A DNA stretch of 64,000 bases from Asterella californica (taxonomy: Eukaryota > Streptophyta > Marchantiopsida > Marchantiales > Aytoniaceae), in contig JAYKYS010000005.1 of the NCBI GenBank assembly GCA_036924285.1, positions 3,286,001-3,350,000 of the forward strand, given 5' to 3'. Position numbers and translations under genes: made by a program. Of the stretch, positions 33,301 through 44,130 are shown one piece after another (the first letter of the stretch is position 1; each line of letters starts with the position of its first letter). The notes beneath the pieces were generated by a model. It saw only the letters and a program-made list of their open reading frames with translations. It was not told the DNA's origin and ran no database searches.

Positions 33301-34425
33301 ACCACTCGGAAGGAATAACTCTTCTTTAGATAATCGAGTGGGATGACGTTTGCCTTGTGCTTTGCTTAGCTAACCGTAAGTAAACCGTGCTGGAGTTCAA
33401 ATGTTACTTGACATGGCTCCTACAGTAATCACATGGCAAAGAACAGCTTGGACTAGAAGTATCGGTCCCACCAGTTTTTCTTGTTTCTAGATCCCCATAC
33501 CTTTTTTCCTCTCATGAAGTCCTCTCTCTCGACTTTCTACTGACCATCTCAGACTGTAAGTAATTCTTTAGTGTAAATATTCTATATTTTAAATATTCTT
33601 GGTCATATATTAATATCCCGAATATTGCTCCCACATACTCGTGAGTCCGGTGAGATACTCTAAGCAAGTTATACACTGACGAGAAAGAACTTGTTTCTGG
33701 ATCCATATATATGCGTGTCTCATATTGTACTCATCTTGAATCAAAACAGAAAAGTTGTAAACTAAACATAGTTATGACAGAAACTGAATAATTTACTTTA
33801 CATTATCAAATTAGATATTTATAAAGGTAAACTTGACATACTTTTGCATTTATGCATAGTTACAAACCCTATGTAAGTGCACGGAATCCATCTTCTTCTT
33901 TCTCCTTGCACATTGGTTGTAAACTAATATGCATGCAACATGAACATCTGGTGGGGACAAGAAAAAAGGCAAGTGGAGATGTAGTCAGCAAATTATCACA
34001 AACTATTGATGGAGTCTGACATGGCGACTGGTTTGAGAATGATACTTAGAAAAATGCAATTGATTTACTACACAAGAGAGAAGCCTATCCATACTTTAGT
34101 TCTTGGTACAATATCATTTCTCTTAAATCCTTATTGGAAGCTTAGTAAATTTAACTTATCAAATTTAAATAGGTAGATTTGACTTACTAAGTTCAAATCC
34201 TGTAAATAAATAAAATTACTTTTATTACACTTGGCTCTTGAGATCATAAAACCTGTAAATAACGGAAGTCAAACTCTCACCTTCCTAATAGAAAGTCGGT
34301 AGCCATGGATCAATAAAAATATTCATTTCTTAGAAAAGGTGAATAACAATATGCATGCGCTCTAATATTGTACTTCCTTATGAATCATAAACTGCAATTA
34401 TTGCATAGTGTTATTTTAAGTTACA
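33301..34425. other. AT-rich spacer
   Basis: No gene recognised. Frames at 33512-33706 and 34368-34556 have no motif; the second runs into the repeat that follows. Confidence 0.4.
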
Positions 34426-34745
34426 GTGTAGGCTTAAACCCTGAGTTTGAGTATAAAAGCATGAAAAAGAATATTATTTTTTCACTTCCAGTTTATTTTG
34501 AGTGTAAAGAAAAGATTCATTTTTGCTCCAAGAAAACCTTGAAATCTTCATCTTAGGATTTATCTATCAATACTAGGTAGTTTGTTTCGAGATGAATCAT
34601 TACTTGTAAAGGTGGTGAATAGCTTTGAGGTGATTCCAAGTTGGGAGGAAGAAGTAGTCACCAAAACCAATTTCTGTTCCCTGATAGCAAACCTGGAAAA
34701 TAAAGTCGCATGGGTCACCCGGAGCACTTGTAGTCAAACTGGGGC
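34426..34745 (+). repeat. Diverged copy of the 49-56 kb repeat family
   Basis: The order of blocks matches 50865-51190: a GAGTATAAAAGCATGAAA block, AAATCTTCAT, AGATGAATCATTACTTGTAAAG, GAATAGCTTTGAGGTGATTC and GTAGTCACCAAAACCA, ending with CGGAGCACTTGTAGTCA. It is a partial copy cut off at 34745. Confidence 0.65.
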
Positions 34746-36022
34746 TCTAATATAGTTGAGACGTCTGGACAAATACCAGTATGGATGCATGCCCACGTTT
34801 AAGCCCAGTGTAGGAGCTTCTTGGTGATTTCCCCTATAGAATGGCTCGAGCACATGTCTGGGAGAGCCGCAGACTTACACCAAGAAGGAGCACTCTCTTT
34901 ACGATCATCCTTGGTACCTATATGTAGTGACGCAAGATTACTCCTCTTGCTCATTTAGTATACAAGATATCGTTTCCACAGAGGATTTGCACAAGTAATG
35001 CTGCTCTAAGTTCTAAGATCTGTTCAAACACACAAACACACGGGTTTTGTCTAAAATCCTATCTTCTCACAAAACCACGCGTCTTCCAGATACGCCAAAA
35101 GGTACTCTGGATCCAAACAAACAACTACTAACTAAAATATCACACAACTATTCACAGAGAAGCTCGAGAAGACGATCTTCCTGCTTCCAGGTTGCTTCTT
35201 CCGGTCTTCTCGATACCGTCTTCCCGAAGTGATTCTCGTCTTCTGGGGGTTCAGTTCATCTTCTCACACCTCCAGAAGGGTGTCCTGCTTCGCAGAAGTC
35301 GACTAGCAACGGTCGTTACACCTTATTCTCACACTCACATTCCAACGGGTTAGATTAATCACAGGGTGTATGCCCCCTGTAGCCTTCTCAGGCTTCTGCC
35401 TACGGAAGTGGTCTTCCTGCAGCACTACACTCTTGGGAGCGAATTCAAGGAACCCACCATCCAGAAGACATGAACAAAGTTGCTGCACTCAAATCCACAA
35501 TCTATTCCCCGAGAAGAAGTCACAATGGTATTGGGAAGCTCACTCCCTCTACTTCCTGCATCTACTCCTCGACACACCAGTCTAGCCAACAGGACTGCAC
35601 GAGGATGCCGTTTCTTGTTCCTAAACTGTCCACTACTCATCTACATCTCCGAACCACTGGTGATACGGGCATGCAGACCCCTCCTGTGTATTCCAAGACT
35701 ATTCGTATGTTTCTAACGACGGGTGTAGTGTACCAAGAACTATCTGTCATGTGTCTCTAATGGGTCTAGTCTGCCTGCACCATAGAATCGTGATGGGTGT
35801 GCAGTAGCTAGAGAACCCCTTCTCTTACTCTTCGATCCTACTTATGTCGCTGCCATGAGAACTAGAGGAGACGACCACCAGGGAGAGAGAGGCGCTGACA
35901 GGAGGTTGTCACCTCACATGAATGCGGTTCCTCTTCCCAATTAGCCCTCCACTGTGTTACTCCTACGCTACCTAGACTGCCATGTGGTATCCTAACTATT
36001 TTTACATAGAAAACTGCCACCC

Positions 36023-38437
36023 TTAAGATAGCATGTTTGATTTTACTAAATCTGAAAGTGTGTCACTTCGGTTACTGTCTACGCTGATTGCTCCGTGGCA
36101 ATCCCTACCTGATATGCTCCTATCGGAGCTACTATCTCGGCTCCTGATGGGCTGGAAAGCCCTACACTTACCTCGGGTGTCACTGAGGTAGCTTCCCTCT
36201 CCTCGCTCTTCGCTGGCCCTGCTGTTTCTGCGGCTGCGTCTTCCTCGGCTTCGGCTTCGGCTTCGGAAGACGGAATCGTCTTCCTCGGCTTCGGCTTCGG
36301 CTTCGGAAGACGGAATCGTCTTCTGGGAAGCAGAGTCAAGTGGTGCGTCTTCAGTCTTCTGAGGCACGGGTGCAGTACTAGGGACCATGGCGATCTCATG
36401 GGGGTCCGGAGAAGTCGCTTCTTCCACGCGGAATACCTGAGAAGACGGCTCGTCTTCTTGTCTTCCAGAAGACATCATGTCTTCCGGGACGTCTTCTGGA
36501 GTCTTCTCGGCCTCCAACGCTGTCACCACCAAGTGCACAGCGAGATCGAACTCCTCCTTCTTCATTTCGAATCCAGTCGATGGTGCTGGGGCGTGAGAAG
36601 ATGCGGTTGCAGGTGTCGGAAGCGAGGGAAGACCATAAAGTGTCTTCACTCCTTCTATCTGTCGATCTAAGTATCTGAACATGCTCTCCCGGCATTCCAC
36701 CAACCTTGTCTTGGACTCGCTGTCCCATCCTCTAGTCAAGGTAAGTAACTTCCTACCCGCGGTGTAGTTGAACTTCTTCCGAAGTGCTTCCACCGACTGT
36801 GCTAGCATCTTCTGCGCACGAGCCTCCGCTGCTTCCCGCTGCGTCTTCTCAACTGCAACTTGCGCTTCTGCGGCTTCTCGCTGCATCTTCCATATGGTCT
36901 TCTCCTTGACGAGGACGGTGATCTTCTCCCGCACTCGTAGGACTTCCTGATTGCGCTGCTGTACCCGCGCCTGCAACTCCTGGTTGTTCTTCTGAAGCTG
37001 CACCAGCTCCTTGGCAGAAGCGGCTGCTTCCGCCTTGTACCTGGCTGCGAGCTTCTCCGTGGTGCGGAGACTAGCTTCCAGCGACTCCGTCTTCTGCTGG
37101 TCTTCTCCTTGTCGCAGCAAGGTGCGCAGGCCGAATCCCGGTTGCAAGGGCCTCTCTTGTGCCTTCGCTCTCTTCTCCAGCAACTCCATAGCTGGCTGGA
37201 TCTCCTTCTGGAAGTAGGCGCTGAATTCCTCCAGTCGTCTTCCTGCGGAAGACAAGTTCATTTCCACCACTCGCTCCGCGGTGTCGACTTCGTCTTCCAG
37301 AGGCAAGGAAGCCTCTTCCACCACAATGGCCTTCATCTTCTGCGCACGAGAAGAAGCTACCCTTCTCATCTTCCGGGGTGGAAGATCCCTCATGGCAGGA
37401 GCGGGTCTCTTTACTACGCTTCCTCGCATCGCAGTAGGAGTATCCCTTCTTCTCTTGTCTTCTGGAGTGTTCGGAAGACTCCCAGGTGTTGCAGAAGCGG
37501 TCTTCTGCTCCGATCGAGTACTCAGCAGTTCTTCCTCCGAGTCGGACTCCGATCTTGAATGTATGAGGGAGATGGGTGTCCTCGGTACACTTCTGGGACC
37601 CATCTTCCTCGGTGGCGTGGCGTCTTCTGATCCACTAGACTCATCTTCCCTCACCAGAAGCGTCTTCTGGTGGGAACCGGGCCTCAGCTGTGACATCAGA
37701 GTGGGAGGGGGTGTTGTGGCTGCCGCTCGGTCATCGTCTTCCGAGGTCTCCTCCTTCACCTCCTGTCGCTCCGTTGGCCCATACCCTGCCAGCTGATCTT
37801 CCCTAAGATCCCCCATGGCTACATACAAGTAGCAGAGGAAGGGTGTCAAGTGTCCTCCCGCCGGGGTACCCAAGTACGCTAGCTCCGTCTGTACATAGTT
37901 GTGGATGTACGCGTCCCAGTAGATGGGCACTCCATCATCCCACACTGATTCCAGGAACTCCACGTCCTGATCTCCTAAGTACCTTGTCTTCTGCGCTTTC
38001 CTCTTGGGAAAGAGATGCAGGAACAACTTCGCCAGAAGTCGCTTCTTCGGCTCCCGGTAAGATTCTATCTTCCAACCATTTCTCCCCTGCCTGTCTTCCA
38101 CGAAAAGGCAGGTGGTGCTCCCAGGCACATGCCACGAACTCACGATCCTAGGTTGGATCTTCTTCTCAAACCAATATCCTCGGCTCTCGGATTCTGGCCT
38201 GTGAAAAGCCCTGCGCCACCAATCTTCAGTCCAGGAAGACGGTCTTCCTCGAGCTACTCCTGCTTTCGCAGGTACACGGTCGCGAGGTGGCAACGCTGCC
38301 CACACCTCCTCCAGAAGTCCCTGGTCTGCGAGGTTCCAATCCCACAGGAAGAAGTCGAGACCCAACTCCTTGAAGAAAGGAGTGGCCTCGGCCAATTCTG
38401 CCGCTGGTAACACCAAGCCTCGCGGATGCATCGTCAT
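36023..38437 (-). CDS. Repeat-borne protein with coiled coil; C-terminus frameshifted
   Basis: 804 codons of unknown function. Residues 1-215 look globular (DFFLWDWNLADQG, SSWTEDWWRRAF, PIYWDAYIHNYVQTELAYLG, LTPFLCYLYVAMGDL). 215-385 is rich in Ser, Thr, Pro and acidic residues, with a basic cluster RKMRRVASSRAQKMK (355-369) that could act in nuclear import. 400-556 is largely helical, with a clear coiled coil from about 445. 570-630 is again globular (FRYLDRQIEGVKTLYGLP). It resembles, from memory, repeat-encoded proteins of liverworts; this is not verified. From about residue 718 the frame is shifted by a 40-bp tandem duplication (36241-36280 and 36281-36320), giving an RSRSRSRGRRSRRNSR tail. 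The sister copy reads an acidic tail ending EIATEQSE, still present in another frame here to 36079. The start is Met at 38437; an in-frame Met lies two codons on. Confidence 0.6.
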   Translation of the reverse strand: MTMHPRGLVLPAAELAEATPFFKELGLDFFLWDWNLADQGLLEEVWAALPPRDRVPAKAGVARGRPSSWTEDWWRRAFHRPESESRGYWFEKKIQPRIVSSWHVPGSTTCLFVEDRQGRNGWKIESYREPKKRLLAKLFLHLFPKRKAQKTRYLGDQDVEFLESVWDDGVPIYWDAYIHNYVQTELAYLGTPAGGHLTPFLCYLYVAMGDLREDQLAGYGPTERQEVKEETSEDDDRAAATTPPPTLMSQLRPGSHQKTLLVREDESSGSEDATPPRKMGPRSVPRTPISLIHSRSESDSEEELLSTRSEQKTASATPGSLPNTPEDKRRRDTPTAMRGSVVKRPAPAMRDLPPRKMRRVASSRAQKMKAIVVEEASLPLEDEVDTAERVVEMNLSSAGRRLEEFSAYFQKEIQPAMELLEKRAKAQERPLQPGFGLRTLLRQGEDQQKTESLEASLRTTEKLAARYKAEAAASAKELVQLQKNNQELQARVQQRNQEVLRVREKITVLVKEKTIWKMQREAAEAQVAVEKTQREAAEARAQKMLAQSVEALRKKFNYTAGRKLLTLTRGWDSESKTRLVECRESMFRYLDRQIEGVKTLYGLPSLPTPATASSHAPAPSTGFEMKKEEFDLAVHLVVTALEAEKTPEDVPEDMMSSGRQEDEPSSQVFRVEEATSPDPHEIAMVPSTAPVPQKTEDAPLDSASQKTIPSSEAEAEAEEDDSVFRSRSRSRGRRSRRNSRASEERGEGSYLSDTRGKCRAFQPIRSRDSSSDRSISGRDCHGAISVDSNRSDTLSDLVKSNMLS
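36241..36320. repeat. 40-bp tandem duplication (frameshifting)
   Basis: Two exact 40-bp units begin TTCCTCGGCTTCGGCTTCGG at 36241 and 36281. The other element copy has one shorter unit near 60640-60665. Forty is not a multiple of three, so the downstream frame changes. Confidence 0.9.
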
Positions 38438-40445
38438 GCTGGAAGATCTGTTGCACTAAGCCACAAGCACCTACTATGAGCTGAAGGCTCAGTCCTTCCC
38501 AAGTGCCCACAGTCTAGCTTCTACTCCTCAGAAGACGAAACTAGTCTTCCAGAAGACAGCTACTCCGTCTTCCGGGATTCTAACAGTACTTCCTAAATAG
38601 CTCTCGTCTTCCGAGCTATATCTAAACAATCATATCTAAGCAAGGCCTCGCATGGATTACCAAGAAGACAACCCACCTTGCGTTACATCCTACTTCCTAT
38701 CAGAAGATACAAGATTCGCGAAACATCAAGTGCATAACAGGTTCGGAAGATGGTTGCGAGCTCCTGCGGTGACAATGGTCTCTGAGAAGACACTCGAGAT
38801 AGCTTCTGATTCAATGTCTTTCTCGGAAGACCTCCCGAAGTCAAACTTCCCTTCACTGGTCTCATCTGTCTTCGTCTTCTTACGCGCAATCTATCCTCAC
38901 AACAGACTCAAGACAATTGCACTCTGTTCTTCTGACTTCTCACCTTTCATACGCACTCAGAAGAAGCTTGCTGCTCGGTGGGAAGACATGACCCTCGACC
39001 ATTCTCTCCAGATTCTGCCAGCAAGTATTCTCACGACTCTCTTCTAAGTTTGGGAAGAAGAAGGAATGGCTGCTATGGATCGGGCAGAAGAGACCCGAGA
39101 TGGACCCTCACGTCTTCTCGCTCATTTTGCCAGCCTTTCAGTCCTCTAGTCTCTCTAGGAAGATGTGGAGTTGAGAAGATTGGAAGACCGGGAGGCACAG
39201 GCCTAGTTCCCGACTTCCAACTTCTCGAAATAACAAAACAACTCACCACACCACTCAGGATTCGTACAAAGCCTCTCTTAACACAAAAGCAACACAAATC
39301 CACTCTTGATACGAATTGGTTATAGTCGATTTCCGAAGACAGTCTTCCCAAGACAATCAAGTTCAAGAAGCGTCTTCCGAAGAGATTTCCATCTTCCGAA
39401 GCGTCTTCTGTTCGAGGTTTCGGGTGTAGAGGGGTAGTAGGGTAGGGAAATTGATAGCTGAGATCGTCAATTTGAGGACGGGGTGTAGGGAAGCTCGAAT
39501 TGGACTTAGGAAGATGTCTGACAGAAATTGGGCAGTGCTTCCGCGCCCAATGTCTCAATAGAAAGAATGGGGGGGTGGGGGTAATCGATCAGGCTGCCTG
39601 CACACAACCAGGGAAGCGCGAGGAACACACAACGGAGGCGAGTAGTAGTGGGAAGGGAGAAGAACGTGGAAAAAATCTCTACAGTCTTCTGTCTTCTTCC
39701 CGAGACGTCTTCTACCTCCCGCGCGCTTCTGGCTCTGGTCCTAGCTCCAATGCGACTCTTCACGACTGCACCTGCTGTCAATTTCTGGCCACGCCTCGAT
39801 TCCACCTTCGATTCTACTCGCTACTCTACAATGTCAGCTTCTCGGGAGCTCACAGAAACGCCTTCGCTCTCTGTCTTCCGTGCTCCAGCAATTCGGTCTC
39901 GTCCTTCGCCTAGCTGCCAACTGATTCTCTCTTACCTCGATGTCCTCACTCGATTCTTCTCTCAAAGTTCACTTGCGAAGCTCACTCTCTCAATTCGATC
40001 TTCTCAAGCGCGCTGTGCTGCGGGAAGTTGGAATGCGCTAATGCGCTTCCTACGCATCTTCCCCGCAAATTAAGGGTTTCGACCCTAGGTGTCTTTCCTG
40101 ACCTACCTACCACCTGTGTGTTACCTAGTAGGTACACCTACTGTTTTACCCGAAAACTCGTGGTTAAGCCTTCGCGGTCGCTGTCTTCCGGAAGACAGGT
40201 GTCGTCCGCCGTTTTCTCGTCTTCTGAAGACGCAACTGAGAAGACGCTTCCCGGAAGACGGTCGTCTTCCGAAGAAGTCAACTTCTTATTAAAAAGCTCA
40301 TAAGATCATCTTCCCTCTAAGGAAGCAGTAGTCTTAAGTAACAACGCTTCTTCAGTTATACAAACAAGTTATTAATCTTAAAATTTTAAAAATTCATGAA
40401 TCCTGTAATTTGTGGGCACCACACTATACACAACAGCACACCCCA

Positions 40446-40700
40446 TGTTGGAAATGAACTACTGGTAGAATAGGCTAAGGCAAAACTCTAAGTCACGGCA
40501 TAAGGACAGTATGAGAGTGTGAGAGAGCTCCTCAAGAGAGTGTGGGCAGAACCAAGTAAATAGATTACTCAATAATGTACAATGGCCTTGGGCCTGGATA
40601 ATATACTCTTGGTCTTGGCCTTGGTGACCTTACGAAAGGTCACCACCTAATAACCTGAACTGGTTACTGTCACAAGGGGTATTCACATTGTATTCTAACA
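40446..40700 (-). repeat. 3' LTR of the truncated copia
   Basis: On the minus strand it begins TGTTAGAATACAATGTG and ends TTTCCAACA, giving imperfect inverted ends. CTGAGTGGGAG, a typical copia polypurine tract, lies directly before it (40701-40711 on the plus strand). The length is 255 bp. The 5' LTR is lost, so no target-site duplication can be tested. Confidence 0.8.
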
Positions 40701-40719
40701 CTCCCACTCAGTAACAGTT

Positions 40720-41895
40720 CGGATAAAAAATATTACTTAGCTAGAAAACATTCCTAGCTTTGGTAGTAGATAGTCCAACTTGGGAGCTTGTAAGCTCTTT
40801 GTCAGAATATCTGCAACCATGTCCTCAGTAGGACAATATCTAACTTCTATAACTTTTCCAGCGACGTGATCTTTGATGAAGTGATATCGGATGTCGATGT
40901 GCTTCGTACGGTCGTGGAACTTGCTAGTGTCGACAAGGGCCTAGCACTTTGGTTGTCATAATATGTAGCGGTCGGCTCCTTGTCATGCAATCCGATGTCA
41001 GTCAGGAGCTGACGTAACCAGATTGTCTCTGAACAGCTCGTGATAAGAGCTACATATTTTGCCTCTGTACTTGACAGGGCTACTGACTTCAGTCTGTTAG
41101 AGGACCAGCTGATGGCTCCTCCAGAGTAGATGAAGCAATGACCTGATGTGGATCGTCTTGTCTCCGCATGTCCTCTTCAGTCAGCATCGGAGTAACCGAA
41201 CAGAGAGTAGGGCTGGGGTGAGTGAGCATACTCAATGTATAAATTTCAAGTTCTCTTGATGTAACGAAAAATCCGCTTCATAGCGGCAATGTGTCTAGGT
41301 CCAGGATTACTCATGAACTGGGAGAATACACTAATGGGATAAGACAAATCAGGACGAGTGCATACTGCGGTCCAATTAATAGAGCCAGTTGCACTATGGT
41401 AAGAATAACTATTACATAGCTCTTCTCATTCTCAGTGACAGGAGAGTCATCCGAGGAAAGTTTCTCACCTGTAACTAGAGGGGTGCTTACAGGTTTGCAG
41501 TCATGTAAGCCAAACTGAAATAGTTTTTGTGTCAAATACAAAGTTTGACTAAGTCTGATAGTGCTAGAAGATGGATCACGGTTAATCTCAATGCTAAGGT
41601 AATGATGGACTGGACCGATGTCAATCATTTTGAACCGTGAGCTCAACTTCCCTTTTACGTGGGATAGTAGAGCCTCACTGCTGCTGGCAATCACGGTGTC
41701 ATCCACGTAGAGGGCGAGGATGACGAAGTGCTGTTTCTGGTGCAAGTAGTAAACTTTTCTGTCTGCACCGGACTTAGCAAATCCAAGAGAAAGTAAGAAT
41801 TTGTCGATGATCAGGTACCATTCTGTTAATGATTGCTTAAGACCGTAGAGAGTCTTAAGCAATCTGCATACTTGAATGCGCCTTGCTGTAGTCAC
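40720..41895 (-). pseudogene. Copia reverse transcriptase and RNase H fragment
   Basis: The frame 41311-41895 reads CRLLKTLYGLKQSLTEWY and VILALYVDDTVIASS (YVDD motif) and is cut at its N-terminal side. Further along, in shifted frames, YSDAD, RRSTSGHCFIYSGGAISW and a VALSSTEAKY-like block mark RNase H (about 40990-41210). At least one frameshift or stop near 41310 separates the two. It is not functional. Confidence 0.85.
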
Positions 41896-41904
41896 TCCTT
41901 CCTT

Positions 41905-43821
41905 GAAATTTTAAGTTGCGACACAGAGAGAGACGAACAAGGTACCTCAAGAGGTATCCCGCTCGCTTTTCATCCTTCCCGTTCCCGTTCAGCGACTATC
42001 CGGGAAGCCTAAACATGAGAGATTTAAAACTCCATGTTAGAAGGTCTCGGTTGCTATACAAGGAGTTGTACTCATTGTAGTAAGTCCTTTGGACAAGATA
42101 CGGATGAAGTGGAAGTGGAATACCTATTAAGGTATCCTGTTGTCCAGTAAAATAAGTTAAGCTCGAACCCGTACGAGTTCTTGGAGTAGGAATGCTTACA
42201 CTTACTTTAGTTCTATTTTAACACGACTCGTTTTATGATCTTTAAAATTAACATGTATTTTTCTGTTTTGCAGTGGTCATATCGCTGGCTTCGCAGCGGT
42301 TCTAGCGTGCTCGTATTATTATTTTTAATATTTTCTTTTATTTTCTTTTGATGTATTTATATTTTGATTGTTATATTTTCCCTCTTTTATTTTAAACAAA
42401 TAGTAAAACCTAAGAAGTTTATAAAACAGAACCACATAATATTCTTCTGAAATGTAAATAATATTATTTTAGAAAAAAACGCTAACCGCATAATCTTTGA
42501 AATGCAGAAGTGACTAAAACAACACAATTAATCCCAAAGAAAATTAAATTAGTAAAGCATTGAACCACTTTATTTGAATAGAAATGTTTAACTGCAGATT
42601 TGAAATGCCAAACCACCAAAACTGGACAAGGAACTGAATTGTGGAACTGGTTCTTCACTTTGTTCCTTTGCTGGTTTCTGTACATGTTTTGAATTTTTCT
42701 ATATAATGATATTTGAAAAATATTATATATGAGAAAAGTCAAGAAAAGTATTCTATTTGTGTGTCTACTTTTTAGAGAACTATTCATTCAAAAGAGACTC
42801 TTTAGTTTTTAGGTTTGAATTTGCGTCATCAAAAGATCATAAAATTAAAAATATAGAATACTGAGATGAGTTATTAGTCTTATTACGTAATTAACTTTTT
42901 TTATACGTATATCATTTGAAGTTTAGATCCGATACGATAAAATAATCACATGATCATTCAGATACCTTTAATTCTCTCTGATTTCCATAACTCGCTAAAT
43001 ATGAACATTATATCCGAAATTTGGTCTCATGATCTCCCTACAGGTCCAAGGCCTGATCCAGTGGACTCATGCAACAGGGTGATAACTGAGACCCCTATTA
43101 TTTTCTCTTTCTTATTTCTATTATCCGGGACGCCTAAACAGGGGAGTCTCAAGGCTCTATTATCCGGGACGCCTAAAGAGGAGAGCCTTGAGACTCCTCA
43201 TTACGTTCTCTTTCTTATTTCTATATTACAAAGGCTGCGTCGACATGGACCTGTCACGTTGTTCAAAATGTGTAGACACAAGTAGCCATATTATCGATGT
43301 AAGTGGTGATTGGTGTAATAATAAAACTACTATACTCCGTTCGAAAGAAAAGGAAAATAACAAGGAGCTCCGCTTGCAATGGAATCGCGTGTCTATGCGT
43401 TAGCTATTTTCCGGATCTATCGTTTTCCTCGTCTTTTCCGTTATTCACAACGAATCCATCCGTCCGTTTCGTTACACGGGAAAAAATCCCCCTTCCCGGT
43501 TTTCACAATCGACGTATGCAAACAACAAAAATTTACCATACAACCGACGTAAGGAGAAGGGTACGTTCTTCTGGTATCCCAAGAAAACGTTAGAGTACCA
43601 CCTGGCAGCAATGAGCAAGCGTCTGAAGCTATCGTCCTCCACTCCTACTTATTGTCTGTGCCAAGGCTGGGAAACTGCTCAGTGCGTTTCAATGCCCAAA
43701 CCAACAAGGAAGAACATTCAAACGAGTAGGAAGAGAATAAAAGCAAGCATGAATTCTAGTTTGGAAACCGTGAACTTCCTTCTCGGAACTCGTATTCAGT
43801 TTCTTCCTCGATAAGAATCAC
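41905..43821. repeat. Segmental duplication, copy B
   Basis: Near-identical to 28977-30887. It starts where the copia fragment ends and stops at GAATCAC, whose last three bases overlap the CACTA terminus at 43819. In copy A the sequence continues CACGTTCGG into the P450 3' end; here it continues CACTAGGAAG. The open frames inside (42950-43285, 43303-43593, 43611-43814) mirror those of copy A. Confidence 0.92.
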
Positions 43822-43839
43822 TAGGAAGTTTATCTCTTA

Positions 43840-44130
43840 GAATATGTAGGGAAATTTAATGTTTTCACTATATGAAATACACGTATGTAGGGAAATTGGT
43901 CATCAAGGAAAATATGGTAGGTTTTAATATTTTATCTAGGAAAAAAAATTAAAATTTCTTGTGTTAAGGAAAATTTTTTCACAGTTTCAGAGATGTAGGT
44001 TTTATGATTTAGTAATTTTCCTACATATAGAAATATATAAATTTTATAGGTATAGGTTATATACCAATATAGGTTTTCAAATAAACATAAAATGCTTTGT
44101 AGGGAATGTTTTACCTTCCCTACCTGAGAT
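43840..44130. repeat. CACTA sub-terminal motif cluster
   Basis: Copies of GTAGGGAA or its complement TTCCCTAC, exact or diverged, occur at about 43849, 43888, 44022, 44099 and 44117. They are absent from the flanking duplicated sequence. Confidence 0.6.

Larger units (their letters stand above)
34921..40300 (-). mobile_element. Large GAAGAC-rich repeat element, copy 1
   Basis: 34921-39580 aligns almost throughout with 58842-64000 in the same orientation. The right end is unproven, as the second copy leaves the window. Base composition differs sharply from the AT-rich neighbours. The sequence GAAGAC or its complement occurs at very high density in coding and non-coding parts alike. It carries one long minus-strand frame (36023-38437) and no integrase, reverse transcriptase or transposase that I can recognise. 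It may be a non-autonomous retroelement or the accessory-gene part of a larger one. I found no long terminal repeats. Copy 1 lacks about 440 bp present in copy 2 at 59365-59805. Confidence 0.7.
40446..41904 (-). mobile_element. Second copia element, 5'-truncated
   Basis: On the minus strand the order is partial reverse transcriptase, RNase H, polypurine tract and 3' LTR. Everything upstream of the middle of reverse transcriptase is missing: at 41905 the sequence changes to segmental duplication copy B. It is a different copia lineage from the element at 15.3 kb, judged by LTR and protein sequence. Confidence 0.85.

Noticed and set aside
37109..38151. Long plus-strand frames opposite the 804-codon ORF
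   Set aside because: They are antisense shadows favoured by the GC and GAAGAC composition; the sister copy does not keep them intact.
34921..40300. Long terminal repeats bounding the large GAAGAC-rich element
   Set aside because: I compared the two ends by eye and found no long direct repeat; shared short words are explained by the GAAGAC enrichment.
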